Made by a program: the position numbers and the translations under genes. Below the pieces are notes generated by a model. That model saw only the letters and a list, made by a program, of their open reading frames with translations, was not told the origin of the DNA and made no database searches. From NCBI GenBank assembly GCA_022842325.1, contig JALHPU010000022.1, positions 1 to 64,000 on the forward strand: a stretch of 64,000 nt of DNA, read 5' to 3'. This document shows positions 33,434 to 41,920 of the stretch, one piece after another; position 1 is the stretch's first letter, and the number at the start of each line of letters is the position of its first letter. This DNA is from Sulfuritalea sp. (GTDB lineage Bacteria; Pseudomonadota; Gammaproteobacteria; Burkholderiales; Rhodocyclaceae).

Positions 33434-35740
33434 ATGAACGCCGTGGATCAACCCCTGGAGCCCGTCCCCGCGAAAAAGAAGCCGACCGAACGCGACCAGG
33501 AAGGCCGGCGGCGCCTGCGTCACCTGGAACTGCTGCTCGAAGTCACGCGCCGCATGGCCAGCTACGGCACCCTCGATCAAGTGCTGCAGGCCCTGGTGGA
33601 AATGACCACCACCGAACTGAATGCCGAGCGCGGCTCGCTGTTCCTCAACGATCCGGATACCAACGAGTTGTATTCGCGCGTGGCGCAGGGCAACATCCAG
33701 CGCGAAATCCGCATCCTCAACACCAGCGGTATCGCCGGCTATGTCTACACCGCAGGCGAGGCGCTGATCATCGCCGATGCCTATGCCGACGACCGCTTCA
33801 ACCGTTCGATCGATGAGCAGACCGGCTTCACCACGCGCAACATCCTCTGCGTCCCGATCAAGACGGTCAAGGGCGAGATCATCGGCGTCGCGCAGACGCT
33901 CAACAAGCGCAACGGAAAATTCACCCGGCATGACCTGAACCTGCTCGAGGCCATGACCAGCCAGGGCACGCTGGCGTTGCAAAGCGCGCAGTTCATCGAG
34001 CGCATGCAGGCCATCCGCCGCCAGGAAATGGAGTTCATCGACGTCGTCTCCGAGGTCACGGCCGACATCAAGCTCGGTTCGCTGCTGCAGAAGGTGATGG
34101 GCGAAGCCACGCGCCTGCTGAATGCCGAACGCTCGACGCTGTTCCTCAACGACGAGAAGACCAACGAGCTGTGGTCCGAAGTCGGCCAGGGCCTGGAATC
34201 GGTGCAGATCCGTCTGCCCAACCATCTCGGCATCGCCGGTGCCGTGTTCACCCAGGGCAAGGCGATCAACATTCCCTACGCCTACGCCGACCTGCGCTTC
34301 AATCCGGCCTTCGACAAGAAGACCGGCTACTTCACGCGCTCGATACTCTGCGTGCCGATCGTCAACAAGCACGGCAAGGTGATCGGCGTCACCCAGGTGC
34401 TGAACAAGCGCGGCGGCCCCTTCACCGGCGAGGACGAATCGCGCCTGCGCGCCTTCACTGCACAGATCTCGATCGCGCTGGAAAACGCCAAGCTGTTCGC
34501 CGACGTGCAGAACATGAAGAACTACAACGAGGCGATGCTGGAGTCGATGTCGAACGCGGTGATCACGCTCGACGAGGCGGAGAAAATCGCCACCTGCAAT
34601 GCCGCCGGCCTGCGCATCCTGCGCGTGACGCCGGCCCAGATACTGCACCAGCCCGCGGTGGACTTTTTCTCCGGCAGCAATGCCTGGATCCAGGAAAAGC
34701 TCAAGCGTGTCGGCGAAACCCAGACCACCGAACTGGCGATGGAAGCCGAATTGATGGTCGGCGAGGACAAGCTCTCGGTGAACCTGACCGCCCTGCCCCT
34801 GCTGTCGGCGGAGAAGAAGCGCCTCGGCTCGATGCTGATGCTGGAAGACATCTCCAACGAGAAGCGCATGCGCTCGACCATGTCGCGCCTGATGGATCCC
34901 GGCATCGCCGACCAGATGCTGGCCGGCGGCGTCGATACCCTGGGTGGCAAGAACGTTCAGGCGACGGTACTGTTCTCCGACATCCGCGGCTTCACCACGA
35001 TTACCGAACAGTTGGGCGCGCAGGGCACGGTGGCGTTGCTCAACGAGTACTTCACGCTGATGGTGGATTGCATCCAGCGCGAGGCGGGCTTTCTCGACAA
35101 GTTCATCGGCGACGCGATCATGGCCGCCTTCGGCATTCCGGTGGCGCATGACGACGACGCCGATCGCTCGGTGCGCACGGCGATTGCGATGATTCGCGAG
35201 CTCTGGGCCTGGAACAAGGTACGCAGCACCGAGGGCAAGCTGCCGGTCGACATCGGCATCGGCCTCAACACCGACAACGTCGTCTCAGGCACCATCGGCT
35301 CGAAGAAGCGCATGGACTACACCATCATCGGCGATGGCGTTAACCTCGCCGCGCGCCTCGAATCCGCATGCAAGCAGTACGGTGCGCACATCCTGATCAG
35401 CGAATTCACCTACAAGCAGTTGCGCGGCACCTATTTCAGCCGCGAGCTGGACCTGGTGGTGGTCAAGGGCAAGACCCAGCCGGTGGCGATCTATGAAATC
35501 ATGGACTACCATACCGAGGAAAGCTATCCGCAGATGATCGATGCCCTGCGCCACTTCAAGTCAGGCTTGGTCAAGTACCGGCAGCAGAAGTGGGAGGATG
35601 CCAAGGGCGAGTTCAATGACGTGTTGGCGCTGAACGAACACGACAAGGCGGCCAAGGAGTACATCAAACGCTGCGATCACTTCATCGCCGACCCGCCCGG
35701 CGACGACTGGGACGGCGTCTGGGTGATGGAATCCAAATAA
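33434..35740 (+). CDS. GAF-GAF-PAS class III adenylate cyclase
   Basis: A 768-residue cytoplasmic signalling enzyme. Two GAF domains at about 45-190 and 210-360 share the pattern 'NAERGSLFLND' / 'NAERSTLFLND' and 'ILCVPI'; a PAS-like domain follows at about 370-480; the catalytic domain spans about 510-690. Metal-binding Asp residues are in 'LFSDIRGFTTI' and 'FIGDAIMAAFG'. 'KKRMDYTIIGDGVNLAARLE' carries the Lys and the DYT/Asp pattern expected for ATP rather than GTP. A C-terminal tail ('LVKYRQQKWEDAKGEFNDVL') resembles a TPR-type helix pair. GAF pairs bind cyclic nucleotides or small ligands. Confidence 0.88.
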   Translation: MNAVDQPLEPVPAKKKPTERDQEGRRRLRHLELLLEVTRRMASYGTLDQVLQALVEMTTTELNAERGSLFLNDPDTNELYSRVAQGNIQREIRILNTSGIAGYVYTAGEALIIADAYADDRFNRSIDEQTGFTTRNILCVPIKTVKGEIIGVAQTLNKRNGKFTRHDLNLLEAMTSQGTLALQSAQFIERMQAIRRQEMEFIDVVSEVTADIKLGSLLQKVMGEATRLLNAERSTLFLNDEKTNELWSEVGQGLESVQIRLPNHLGIAGAVFTQGKAINIPYAYADLRFNPAFDKKTGYFTRSILCVPIVNKHGKVIGVTQVLNKRGGPFTGEDESRLRAFTAQISIALENAKLFADVQNMKNYNEAMLESMSNAVITLDEAEKIATCNAAGLRILRVTPAQILHQPAVDFFSGSNAWIQEKLKRVGETQTTELAMEAELMVGEDKLSVNLTALPLLSAEKKRLGSMLMLEDISNEKRMRSTMSRLMDPGIADQMLAGGVDTLGGKNVQATVLFSDIRGFTTITEQLGAQGTVALLNEYFTLMVDCIQREAGFLDKFIGDAIMAAFGIPVAHDDDADRSVRTAIAMIRELWAWNKVRSTEGKLPVDIGIGLNTDNVVSGTIGSKKRMDYTIIGDGVNLAARLESACKQYGAHILISEFTYKQLRGTYFSRELDLVVVKGKTQPVAIYEIMDYHTEESYPQMIDALRHFKSGLVKYRQQKWEDAKGEFNDVLALNEHDKAAKEYIKRCDHFIADPPGDDWDGVWVMESK

Positions 35741-35742
35741 GT

Positions 35743-35761
35743 CGGACCGGGTGCCGGTCCG
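35743..35761. terminator. Hairpin between convergent cyclase and sspB genes
   Basis: CGGACCGG-GTG-CCGGTCCG is a perfect GC-rich hairpin 3 bases after the cyclase stop and 13 bases before the sspB stop. It lacks a T-run, so termination is likely but not certain. Confidence 0.4.
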
Positions 35762-35773
35762 CGTGCGACCGGC

Positions 35774-36190
35774 TTACTTGACGCGGGTAAGGAAGGGCTT
35801 CCCGGTCGGGCGCTCGGCAGGTGTCTCCTGCGGCGGCGTATCCTGCGGCTGGGTCTCGACGGCAACGGTGTCGGCCACGACTTTGTCCGTCACTTCGAAG
35901 GCCATGCCTTCGCCGTTTTCGCTGGCGTAGATTGCCGCCACGCGCCCGATCGGCACCACCACGGGAAATGCCTTGCCGCCGAAGCGCGCCTGAAAGCTGA
36001 TTTCCTCGTTGCCCATCGACAACTGGTGAGTCGCTTCCGTACCGACATTGAGCACGATCTCGCCATCCTTGACGAACTCGCGGGGTACCCGCGTGGTCGC
36101 ATCCACCTTGACCGCCAGATAAGGCGTGAAGCCCTGATCCACGCACCATTCGTGAATGGCGCGGATCAGGTAAGGCTTGGTGGACAACAT
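35774..36190 (-). CDS. sspB: ClpXP specificity-enhancing factor SspB
   Basis: A 138-residue SspB. The substrate-binding domain is residues 1-105 ('MLSTKPYLIRAIHEWCVDQG', 'TPYLAVKVD', 'EIVLNVGTEATHQL', 'ISFQARFGGKAF', 'VPIGRVAAIYASENGEGM'). An acidic, flexible linker is followed by the short ClpX-tethering end 'RPTGKPFLTRVK'. SspB delivers ssrA-tagged proteins to ClpXP. It follows sspA with a 45-base gap, the usual order. Confidence 0.95.
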   Translation of the reverse strand: MLSTKPYLIRAIHEWCVDQGFTPYLAVKVDATTRVPREFVKDGEIVLNVGTEATHQLSMGNEEISFQARFGGKAFPVVVPIGRVAAIYASENGEGMAFEVTDKVVADTVAVETQPQDTPPQETPAERPTGKPFLTRVK

Positions 36191-36235
36191 TGGCGTTGCG
36201 CCCAGGTGAACCACTAGGGACGCGGACGATGCGCC

Positions 36236-36832
36236 TTAACGGCGCATCATCTTCTCGGTCGGCGTCAGCGCATCGATGAAGCCCTGGCGCGAAAAGATAC
36301 GCTCGGCATACTTCATCAACGGCGCCGCAGTCTTCGGCACTTCAATGCCGTAGTGGTCGAGGCGCCACAGCAAGGGAGCGATCGCCACGTCGAGCATGGA
36401 AAAGTCGTCGCCGAGCAGGAACTTCTGCTTGTTGAACATCGGCGCCAGCTCGATCAGCCGGTCGCGCATGTGCTGCCGCGCCTTGTCGGCCGACTTGAGA
36501 TTCTTTTCCAGCGCATCGATGTGGCTGAACAACTCGTGCTCCATCGTGAACAACAGCTGGCGCGCCTTGGCCCGCGTTTGCGGATCGGGCGGCATCAGCT
36601 GCGGATGCGGGAAGCGCTCGTCGATGTACTCGTTGATGATGTTCGACTCGTAGAGCACCAGATCGCGATCGACAAGTACCGGCACCCGGTTGTACGGATT
36701 GATGATCGCGATGTCTTCAGGCTTGTTGAACAGATCGACGTCGATCACCTGAAAGTCCATCTGCTTCTCGTACAAGACGATGCGGCAGCGATGACTGAAC
36801 GGACATGTGGTGCCCGAATACAGGTTCATCAT
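36236..36832 (-). CDS. sspA: Stringent starvation protein A (SspA)
   Basis: A 198-residue glutathione-transferase-fold protein that binds RNA polymerase. 'MMNLYSGTTCPFSHRCRIVL' opens the thioredoxin-like domain, 'PYNRVPVLVDRDLVLYESNI' is the typical cis-Pro/Glu-Ser region, and the helical domain follows. The frame is open upstream to 36919 (GTG) with another ATG at 36895, adding 'NAPPVRKVVRDADYSWGTS'; none of the starts has a strong ribosome site. I prefer the ATG at 36832 because the fold begins there. It lies downstream of petC. Confidence 0.85.
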   Translation of the reverse strand: MMNLYSGTTCPFSHRCRIVLYEKQMDFQVIDVDLFNKPEDIAIINPYNRVPVLVDRDLVLYESNIINEYIDERFPHPQLMPPDPQTRAKARQLLFTMEHELFSHIDALEKNLKSADKARQHMRDRLIELAPMFNKQKFLLGDDFSMLDVAIAPLLWRLDHYGIEVPKTAAPLMKYAERIFSRQGFIDALTPTEKMMRR

Positions 36833-36932
36833 GGCGCTGGTGCCCCAGGAATAGTCGGCATCACGCACCACTTTGCGGACAGGCGGCGCGTTCATTTCTC
36901 GATGCCCCATAGTTTGCACTCACGTATCAGAG

Positions 36933-37643
36933 TTAATGAACGTCTTTCCAGTACTCGCGTTTCAGCGCGTACGCAAAGACAAAGATTACAGCCAGGAAAA
37001 TCAGCACGATCACACCCAGCTTCTTGCGGAACTCGGCCATCGGCTCGCCCATGTACTTCAGGTAGGCCACCAGGTCGCCGATCGCCGCATCGAACTCCTG
37101 CGGCTTCATCTTGCCCGGCTTGACCAGCGTCAGCTTGTGGTCGGTGCCCATCACCTGTTCACCCTGCAATTCCCAGAGCACGTGCGGCATGCCGACGTTT
37201 TCGAACACCACGTTGTTCCAGCCGGTCGGACGATTCTCGTCGCGATAGAAAGTGCGCAGATAGGTGTAGAGCCAATCGGCGCCGCTGCCGAACTCGGAAG
37301 CACGAGCCCGGGCGATCACCGTCAGATCGGGAGGCGCAGCACCGAACCAGACCTTGGCGTCGGCGCGCTGCATGGCGATCTTCATCGGCTCACCGACCTT
37401 CTCGGCGGTGAACAGCAGGTTGTCCTTGATCTGCGCATCGTTGAGCCCGATGTCCGTAAGCCGGTTGTAGCGCATGTAGGACGCCGAATGGCAGTTCAGG
37501 CAGTAATTGACGAAAATCTTGGCACCGTTTTGCAGGGCCGCCATGTCGCTGGACTTGTCCGGCGCACGGTCGAGATGCAGTTCGGCGCCCGCGCCAAACG
37601 CCAGCAAAGGCGCAAACAGGATTGCGGTAAGGAATTTCTTCAT
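36933..37643 (-). CDS. petC: Cytochrome c1 of the bc1 complex
   Basis: A 236-residue membrane-anchored c-type cytochrome. A signal peptide ('FLTAILFAPLLAFGAGA') is followed by the heme motif 'CLNCHSA', the axial Met region 'VGEPMKIAM' or a later Met, and a C-terminal anchor 'LGVIVLIFLAVIFVFAYAL'. It passes electrons from the Rieske protein to soluble cytochrome c. The ATG overlaps the petB stop. Confidence 0.95.
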   Translation of the reverse strand: MKKFLTAILFAPLLAFGAGAELHLDRAPDKSSDMAALQNGAKIFVNYCLNCHSASYMRYNRLTDIGLNDAQIKDNLLFTAEKVGEPMKIAMQRADAKVWFGAAPPDLTVIARARASEFGSGADWLYTYLRTFYRDENRPTGWNNVVFENVGMPHVLWELQGEQVMGTDHKLTLVKPGKMKPQEFDAAIGDLVAYLKYMGEPMAEFRKKLGVIVLIFLAVIFVFAYALKREYWKDVH

Positions 37644-38917
37644 TTCGAGGTCACCCTGTCCGGCTCCGGCTGGCACTTGTCCAGACTGCTGTAGATCGGC
37701 ATCAAGAGGAAGAAGGCAAAGTAGATCACCGAGCAGATCTGCGCCACGATGGTGCGCATCGGTGTCGGGCCGAGCATGCCGAGATAGCCGAGGATAAAGA
37801 AGGAAATGATGAACGCCGCGAGGAAGCCCTTGTATAGCGGGCCGCGATAGCGGATCGACTTGACCGGGCTGCGGTCCAGCCACGGCAGCAGGGCGATGAT
37901 CAGGGTCGAAGCCCCCATCGCGACGACGCCCCAGAACTTCGCGTCGATGCCGAACAGCGGATAGGTCACTGCGCGCAGGATCGAGTAATACGGCGTGAAG
38001 TACCACACCGGCGCGATGTGCGGCGGGGTGACCAGCGGATCGGCCGGGAAGAAGTTGTTGTACTCGAGGAAGTAGCCGCCGAACTCCGGCATGAAGAAGA
38101 CAATGACCGAGAACACCATCAGGAACACCACGACGCCGACGATATCCTTGACCGTGTAATAGGGGTGGAAGGGAATGCCGTCGAGCGGAATCCCGTTCGC
38201 ATCCTTCTTCTTCTTGATCTCGACGCCGTCCGGATTGTTGGAGCCGACTTCGTGCAGGGCGAGGATGTGCGCCGCAACCAGGCCCAGCAACACCATCGGC
38301 ACGGCGATGACGTGGAAGGCGAAGAAACGGTTCAGCGTCGCGTCACCCACCACGTAGTCGCCGCGCAACCAGATCGACAGGTCGGGTCCGATCAGCGGAA
38401 TCGCGGAGAACAGGTTGACGATCACCTGTGCACCCCAGAAGGACATCTGCCCCCACGGCAACAGGTAGCCGAAGAAGGCCTCGGCCATCAGGCAGAGGAA
38501 GATGATCATGCCGAAGATCCAGATCAGTTCGCGCGGCTTGCGATAGGAACCGTAGAGCATGCCGCGGAACATGTGCATATACACGACGACGAAGAAGGCC
38601 GAGGCCCCGGTCGAGTGCATGTAACGGATCAACCAACCCCAGGGCACGTCGCGCATGATGTACTCGACGCTGGCAAAGGCGACGGGCACACCGGACGCAT
38701 TGAGCGAGGCGTCGGGCTTGAAATGCATGGTGAGGAAGATGCCGGTGACGATCTGGATCACGAGGACCAGCATCGCCAGCGAACCGAAGAAATACCAGAA
38801 GTTGAAGTTCTTCGGCGCGTAGTACTCGGAGAGATGGGCCTTCCAGTTCGACGTCAGCGGAAAGCGCTCGTCGACCCAGTTCAGCGTCCCCTGCAATATG
38901 GCGTTCACTTTGCTCAT
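37640..38917 (-). CDS. petB: Cytochrome b of the bc1 complex
   Basis: A 425-residue membrane protein with eight or so membrane helices. Heme-ligand helices are 'LIRYMHSTGASAFFVVVYMHMFRG' in part (His pair) and 'FFAFHVIAVPMVLLGLVAAHILALH' in part. The quinol-oxidation loop has 'DPLVTPPHIAPVWYF', with 'P' and 'W' where PEWY is usual. The start at 38917 begins right at the family N-terminus. The gene order A-B-C is standard. Confidence 0.95.
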   Translation of the reverse strand: MSKVNAILQGTLNWVDERFPLTSNWKAHLSEYYAPKNFNFWYFFGSLAMLVLVIQIVTGIFLTMHFKPDASLNASGVPVAFASVEYIMRDVPWGWLIRYMHSTGASAFFVVVYMHMFRGMLYGSYRKPRELIWIFGMIIFLCLMAEAFFGYLLPWGQMSFWGAQVIVNLFSAIPLIGPDLSIWLRGDYVVGDATLNRFFAFHVIAVPMVLLGLVAAHILALHEVGSNNPDGVEIKKKKDANGIPLDGIPFHPYYTVKDIVGVVVFLMVFSVIVFFMPEFGGYFLEYNNFFPADPLVTPPHIAPVWYFTPYYSILRAVTYPLFGIDAKFWGVVAMGASTLIIALLPWLDRSPVKSIRYRGPLYKGFLAAFIISFFILGYLGMLGPTPMRTIVAQICSVIYFAFFLLMPIYSSLDKCQPEPDRVTSK

Positions 38918-38921
38918 CGCA

Positions 38922-39515
38922 TCAGGCCTTCTTGTCTTCGCCAATCACAAGCTTGGCATCGCCAAGATACATGTGCGGTGGGATCTCGAGGTTGTCCGGC
39001 GCCGGCTTGCTCTTGTAGACGCGACCGGCCAGGTCGAAGGTGGAACCGTGGCAGGGGCAGAAGAAACCGCCCGGCCAGTCGGCGTCGATGCCGGACTCGG
39101 CACCGGTCTTGAACTTCTCGGTGGGCGAACAACCAAGGTGCGTGCAGATGCCCACCGCCACCAGAATCTCCGGCTTGATCGAGCGCGTTTCGTTCTTGGC
39201 GTAGGCGGGCTGCATGTTCTTGTCGGATTTGGGATCGGCCAGTTTTTCGCCGATCTTGGCCAGGGACTCGAGCTGTTCCTTGGTACGGTTGATGATCCAC
39301 ACCGGCTTGCCGCGCCATTCGACGGTCATCATCTGACCGGGGGCAAGCTTGCTGATATCCACTTCGACCGGCGCACCGGCCGCCTTGGCCCGCTCGGAGG
39401 GCAGCATGCTGGCCACAAAGGGCACAGCTGCCGCCACTCCGGCCACTCCGCCTGCGGCTGCCGTGGCAACCAGCAGACGCCGCCGACCGCAATCGACTGT
39501 ATCGTCACAACTCAT
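38922..39515 (-). CDS. petA: Rieske iron-sulfur subunit of the bc1 complex
   Basis: A 197-residue subunit with a Tat-type N-terminus ('DCGRRRLLVATAAAGGVAGV') that acts as signal and anchor. The cluster ligands are in 'CTHLGC' and 'CPCHGS'. The protein moves between cytochromes b and c1. It starts the pet operon; the 135 bases upstream contain the probable promoter, but no clear -35/-10 pair was identified. Confidence 0.96.
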   Translation of the reverse strand: MSCDDTVDCGRRRLLVATAAAGGVAGVAAAVPFVASMLPSERAKAAGAPVEVDISKLAPGQMMTVEWRGKPVWIINRTKEQLESLAKIGEKLADPKSDKNMQPAYAKNETRSIKPEILVAVGICTHLGCSPTEKFKTGAESGIDADWPGGFFCPCHGSTFDLAGRVYKSKPAPDNLEIPPHMYLGDAKLVIGEDKKA

Positions 39516-39650
39516 GGTGATAGTCCCAATGCTGAAATGCGAAACCGGAAAGACCGCAATTGTAGCGAATCTCGCACGGCGATTAAAGCCCTGAACTGAG
39601 GCAACTTATCGCCGCTGACTGTTGCAATGAAAATAATCACAAATAATCAG

Positions 39651-40862
39651 CTAGATAACGCCATTACTCCGTAGCCGAAGGATCTCCTCGGGGACGTAAC
39701 CGAGGCCGCCAAGGACCGAATCCGTATGTTCGCCCAGGGCCGGACCAATCCATCGGGTTTCGCCCGGCGTCAAAGACAGTTTCGGTACGACGCCAGGGAC
39801 ACGAAAGTCTTTCCCATCAGGGAGTTGCGCTATCTCAAGCATGTTCCGGGCGAGAAACTGGGGATCGCGAAACATGTCTGCCGCCGAGTAAATCGGGCTG
39901 GAAGGCACCTGGGCGTCGGCTGTGATGCGCAAAACGTCTTTTGCATCGTTTGCAGCCACCCAAGCATCAATCACGCCATATATTTCCGCCGCCCGCAGGT
40001 CACGACCGGCATTGCTTGCCAACTGGGGATCGTCCGCCAGGTCGCCACGACCGATGGCGAGCATCAGGCGCCGAAAGATCGCATCGCCGTTGGCGCCGAT
40101 GATCAGATGCTTGCCGTCCCGGGTGGTATGGGTATTCGACGGCGTGATGCCCGGCATGACGTTGCCGGTGCGCTCGCGAATGAAGCCGAACACGTCGAAT
40201 TCCGGCACCAGGCTTTCCATCATGGCGAACACGGCTTCGTACAGCGCGACATCGACCATCTGCCCCGCGCCGCCCCTGACTTCGCGGTGGCGCAAGGCCA
40301 TCAGCGCACCCAGCGCACCCCACAGGGCGGCGATCGAGTCGCCGATGGAAATTCCGGTCTTCACCGGCGGCCGGTCGGCGAAGCCGGTAACGTAGCGCAA
40401 GCCGCCCATCGATTCGCCGATGGCGCCGAAGCCCGGCTGCGCGGCCATCGGCCCGGTCTGGCCGAAACCCGAGAGGCGCACCATGACCAGGCCGGGGTTG
40501 ATGGCGGACAGTGCCTCCCAACCCAGCCCCAATTTCTCCATGACGCCGGGGCGGAAGTTCTCGACCACGATGTCGGCCTGGGCCACCAGCTTGTGCGCGA
40601 TCGCGATGCCTTCTGGGTGCTTGAGGTTCAGCGTCACCGACTGCTTGTTGCGCGCCTGGACGAACCACCACAGCGAGGTTTCGCCATCGCCGGTGGGATA
40701 CAGTTTGCGCCACTTGCGCAGCGGATCGCCCTCGCCCGGCGCTTCGATCTTGATCACCTCGGCGCCGAACTCGGCGAGGATGCGCGAACAGAAAGGTCCC
40801 GCGATCAGGGTGCCGAACTCGATTACCTTGACGCCGGCAAGTGGTTTGGCGCCTTCAGTCAC
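39651..40862 (-). CDS. Family III (CaiB/BaiF) CoA-transferase
   Basis: A 403-residue CoA-transferase. '[20 protein letters not shown]' is the usual start, the catalytic Asp is in '[19 protein letters not shown]', and '[17 protein letters not shown]' and '[19 protein letters not shown]' are family blocks. It transfers CoA between carboxylic acids, for example succinyl-CoA donors and an aromatic or dicarboxylic acid; the substrate is unknown. It starts at GTG overlapping the recR stop (GTGA), so it is co-translated with the dnaX-ybaB-recR set. Confidence 0.92.
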   Translation of the reverse strand: MTEGAKPLAGVKVIEFGTLIAGPFCSRILAEFGAEVIKIEAPGEGDPLRKWRKLYPTGDGETSLWWFVQARNKQSVTLNLKHPEGIAIAHKLVAQADIVVENFRPGVMEKLGLGWEALSAINPGLVMVRLSGFGQTGPMAAQPGFGAIGESMGGLRYVTGFADRPPVKTGISIGDSIAALWGALGALMALRHREVRGGAGQMVDVALYEAVFAMMESLVPEFDVFGFIRERTGNVMPGITPSNTHTTRDGKHLIIGANGDAIFRRLMLAIGRGDLADDPQLASNAGRDLRAAEIYGVIDAWVAANDAKDVLRITADAQVPSSPIYSAADMFRDPQFLARNMLEIAQLPDGKDFRVPGVVPKLSLTPGETRWIGPALGEHTDSVLGGLGYVPEEILRLRSNGVI

Positions 40863-41473
40863 ACGAAGTCGCGTCGCTCGCGCAGGGCCTGCGCCACGGT
40901 CGCCGCGTCGGAATATTCCAGTTCGCCACCCACCGGCAGGCCGCGCGCGATGCGGCTGACCTTGAGTCCGCGCGCATGCAGCAGTTCGGACAGGTAGTGT
41001 GCGGTGGCCTCGCCTTCATTGGTGAAATTGGTGGCAAGGATCACTTCCTTGACGATGCCATCCGCAGCCCGCGCAAACAGGCGCTCGAAGGCCAGTTCCT
41101 TCGGCCCGATGCCGTCGAGCGGCGACAGCCGCCCCATCAGCACATAGTAGAGCCCGTTGTAGGCATGCGTCTGTTCCATGCTGTTGGCATCGACCGGCAT
41201 TTCGACGATGCACAGCTGCGAGGCATCGCGGCGCGAGGAAAGACAGCGCTCGCAGACCTCGGCTTCGGTGAAGCTGTTGCAGCGTGCGCAGTGATGCAGC
41301 AGCTGCAAGGCCGCATCGAGCCCGCGCGCCAGGCGATCGGCGCCATTCCGGTCGCGTTGCAGCAGGTGATAGGCCATGCGTTGCGCCGACTTGGGGCCGA
41401 CGCCAGGCAGGCAGCGCAGCGCCTCGATGAGTTCTTCGAGGCTAGACGACACGTCTAGCCTCGAAGAACTCAT
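40859..41473 (-). CDS. recR: Recombination protein RecR
   Basis: A 204-residue RecR of the RecFOR pathway. '[20 protein letters not shown]' is the HhH, '[21 protein letters not shown]' the zinc finger, and '[20 protein letters not shown]' the Toprim start. The first 10 residues ('[10 protein letters not shown]') are unusual: the ATG lies at the end of a perfect inverted repeat (41427-41473) that duplicates codons 10-16 of the gene in reverse. No ribosome site is obvious. An original start may have been lost or lies elsewhere. Confidence 0.93.
   Translation of the reverse strand: MSSSRLDVSSSLEELIEALRCLPGVGPKSAQRMAYHLLQRDRNGADRLARGLDAALQLLHHCARCNSFTEAEVCERCLSSRRDASQLCIVEMPVDANSMEQTHAYNGLYYVLMGRLSPLDGIGPKELAFERLFARAADGIVKEVILATNFTNEGEATAHYLSELLHARGLKVSRIARGLPVGGELEYSDAATVAQALRERRDFV
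41427..41473. repeat. Perfect palindrome covering the start of recR
   Basis: 22-base perfect arms (left arm starts ATGAGTTCTTCGAGGCTAG) with a 3-base loop ACA. The right arm contains the recR start codon; the left arm is inside the recR coding region. In mRNA it would form a very stable hairpin over the start codon. Confidence 0.85.
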
Positions 41474-41578
41474 TCAAGGAACAGCCTCCCCCTGTCCCCC
41501 TCCCGGGGAGGGGGTTACTCATTTGCTCGCTGCGCTCGAAATCACGGGCCACGTCTGCTACCGCCGGTTGGAAGTCTC

Positions 41579-41902
41579 TCAGAACGGCAGCTTCATTCCG
41601 GGCGGCAGGTTCAGGCCGGAGGCAAAACCGCCCATCTTTTCGGCCGTGGTTGCCTCGGCGCGCCGGTTGGCATCGTTGAGTGCAGCCGCGATCAGGTCCT
41701 CCAGCATTTCCTTGTCGTCCATCACCGACGGATCGATGGTGACGCGCTTGACGTCATGCTTGCAGGTCATCAGCACTTTCACGGCGCCGGCACCCGACTG
41801 GCCCTCGACTTCGATCTGCGCCAGCTGCTCCTGTGCCTTTTCCATGTTGGCCTGCATCTGCTGGGCCTGCTTCATCAATCCGGCTATGCCACCCTTCATC
41901 AT
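41579..41902 (-). CDS. ybaB: Nucleoid-associated protein YbaB/EbfC
   Basis: A 107-residue YbaB/EbfC protein that binds DNA as a dimer. '[20 protein letters not shown]' is the N-terminal helix and '[20 protein letters not shown]' the central sheet, followed by 'LPPGMKLPF', the standard ending. Two ATGs open the frame. Located between dnaX and recR as in most proteobacteria. Confidence 0.95.
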   Translation of the reverse strand: MMKGGIAGLMKQAQQMQANMEKAQEQLAQIEVEGQSGAGAVKVLMTCKHDVKRVTIDPSVMDDKEMLEDLIAAALNDANRRAEATTAEKMGGFASGLNLPPGMKLPF

Positions 41903-41920
41903 TTTTCCGTACTCCTTGAA

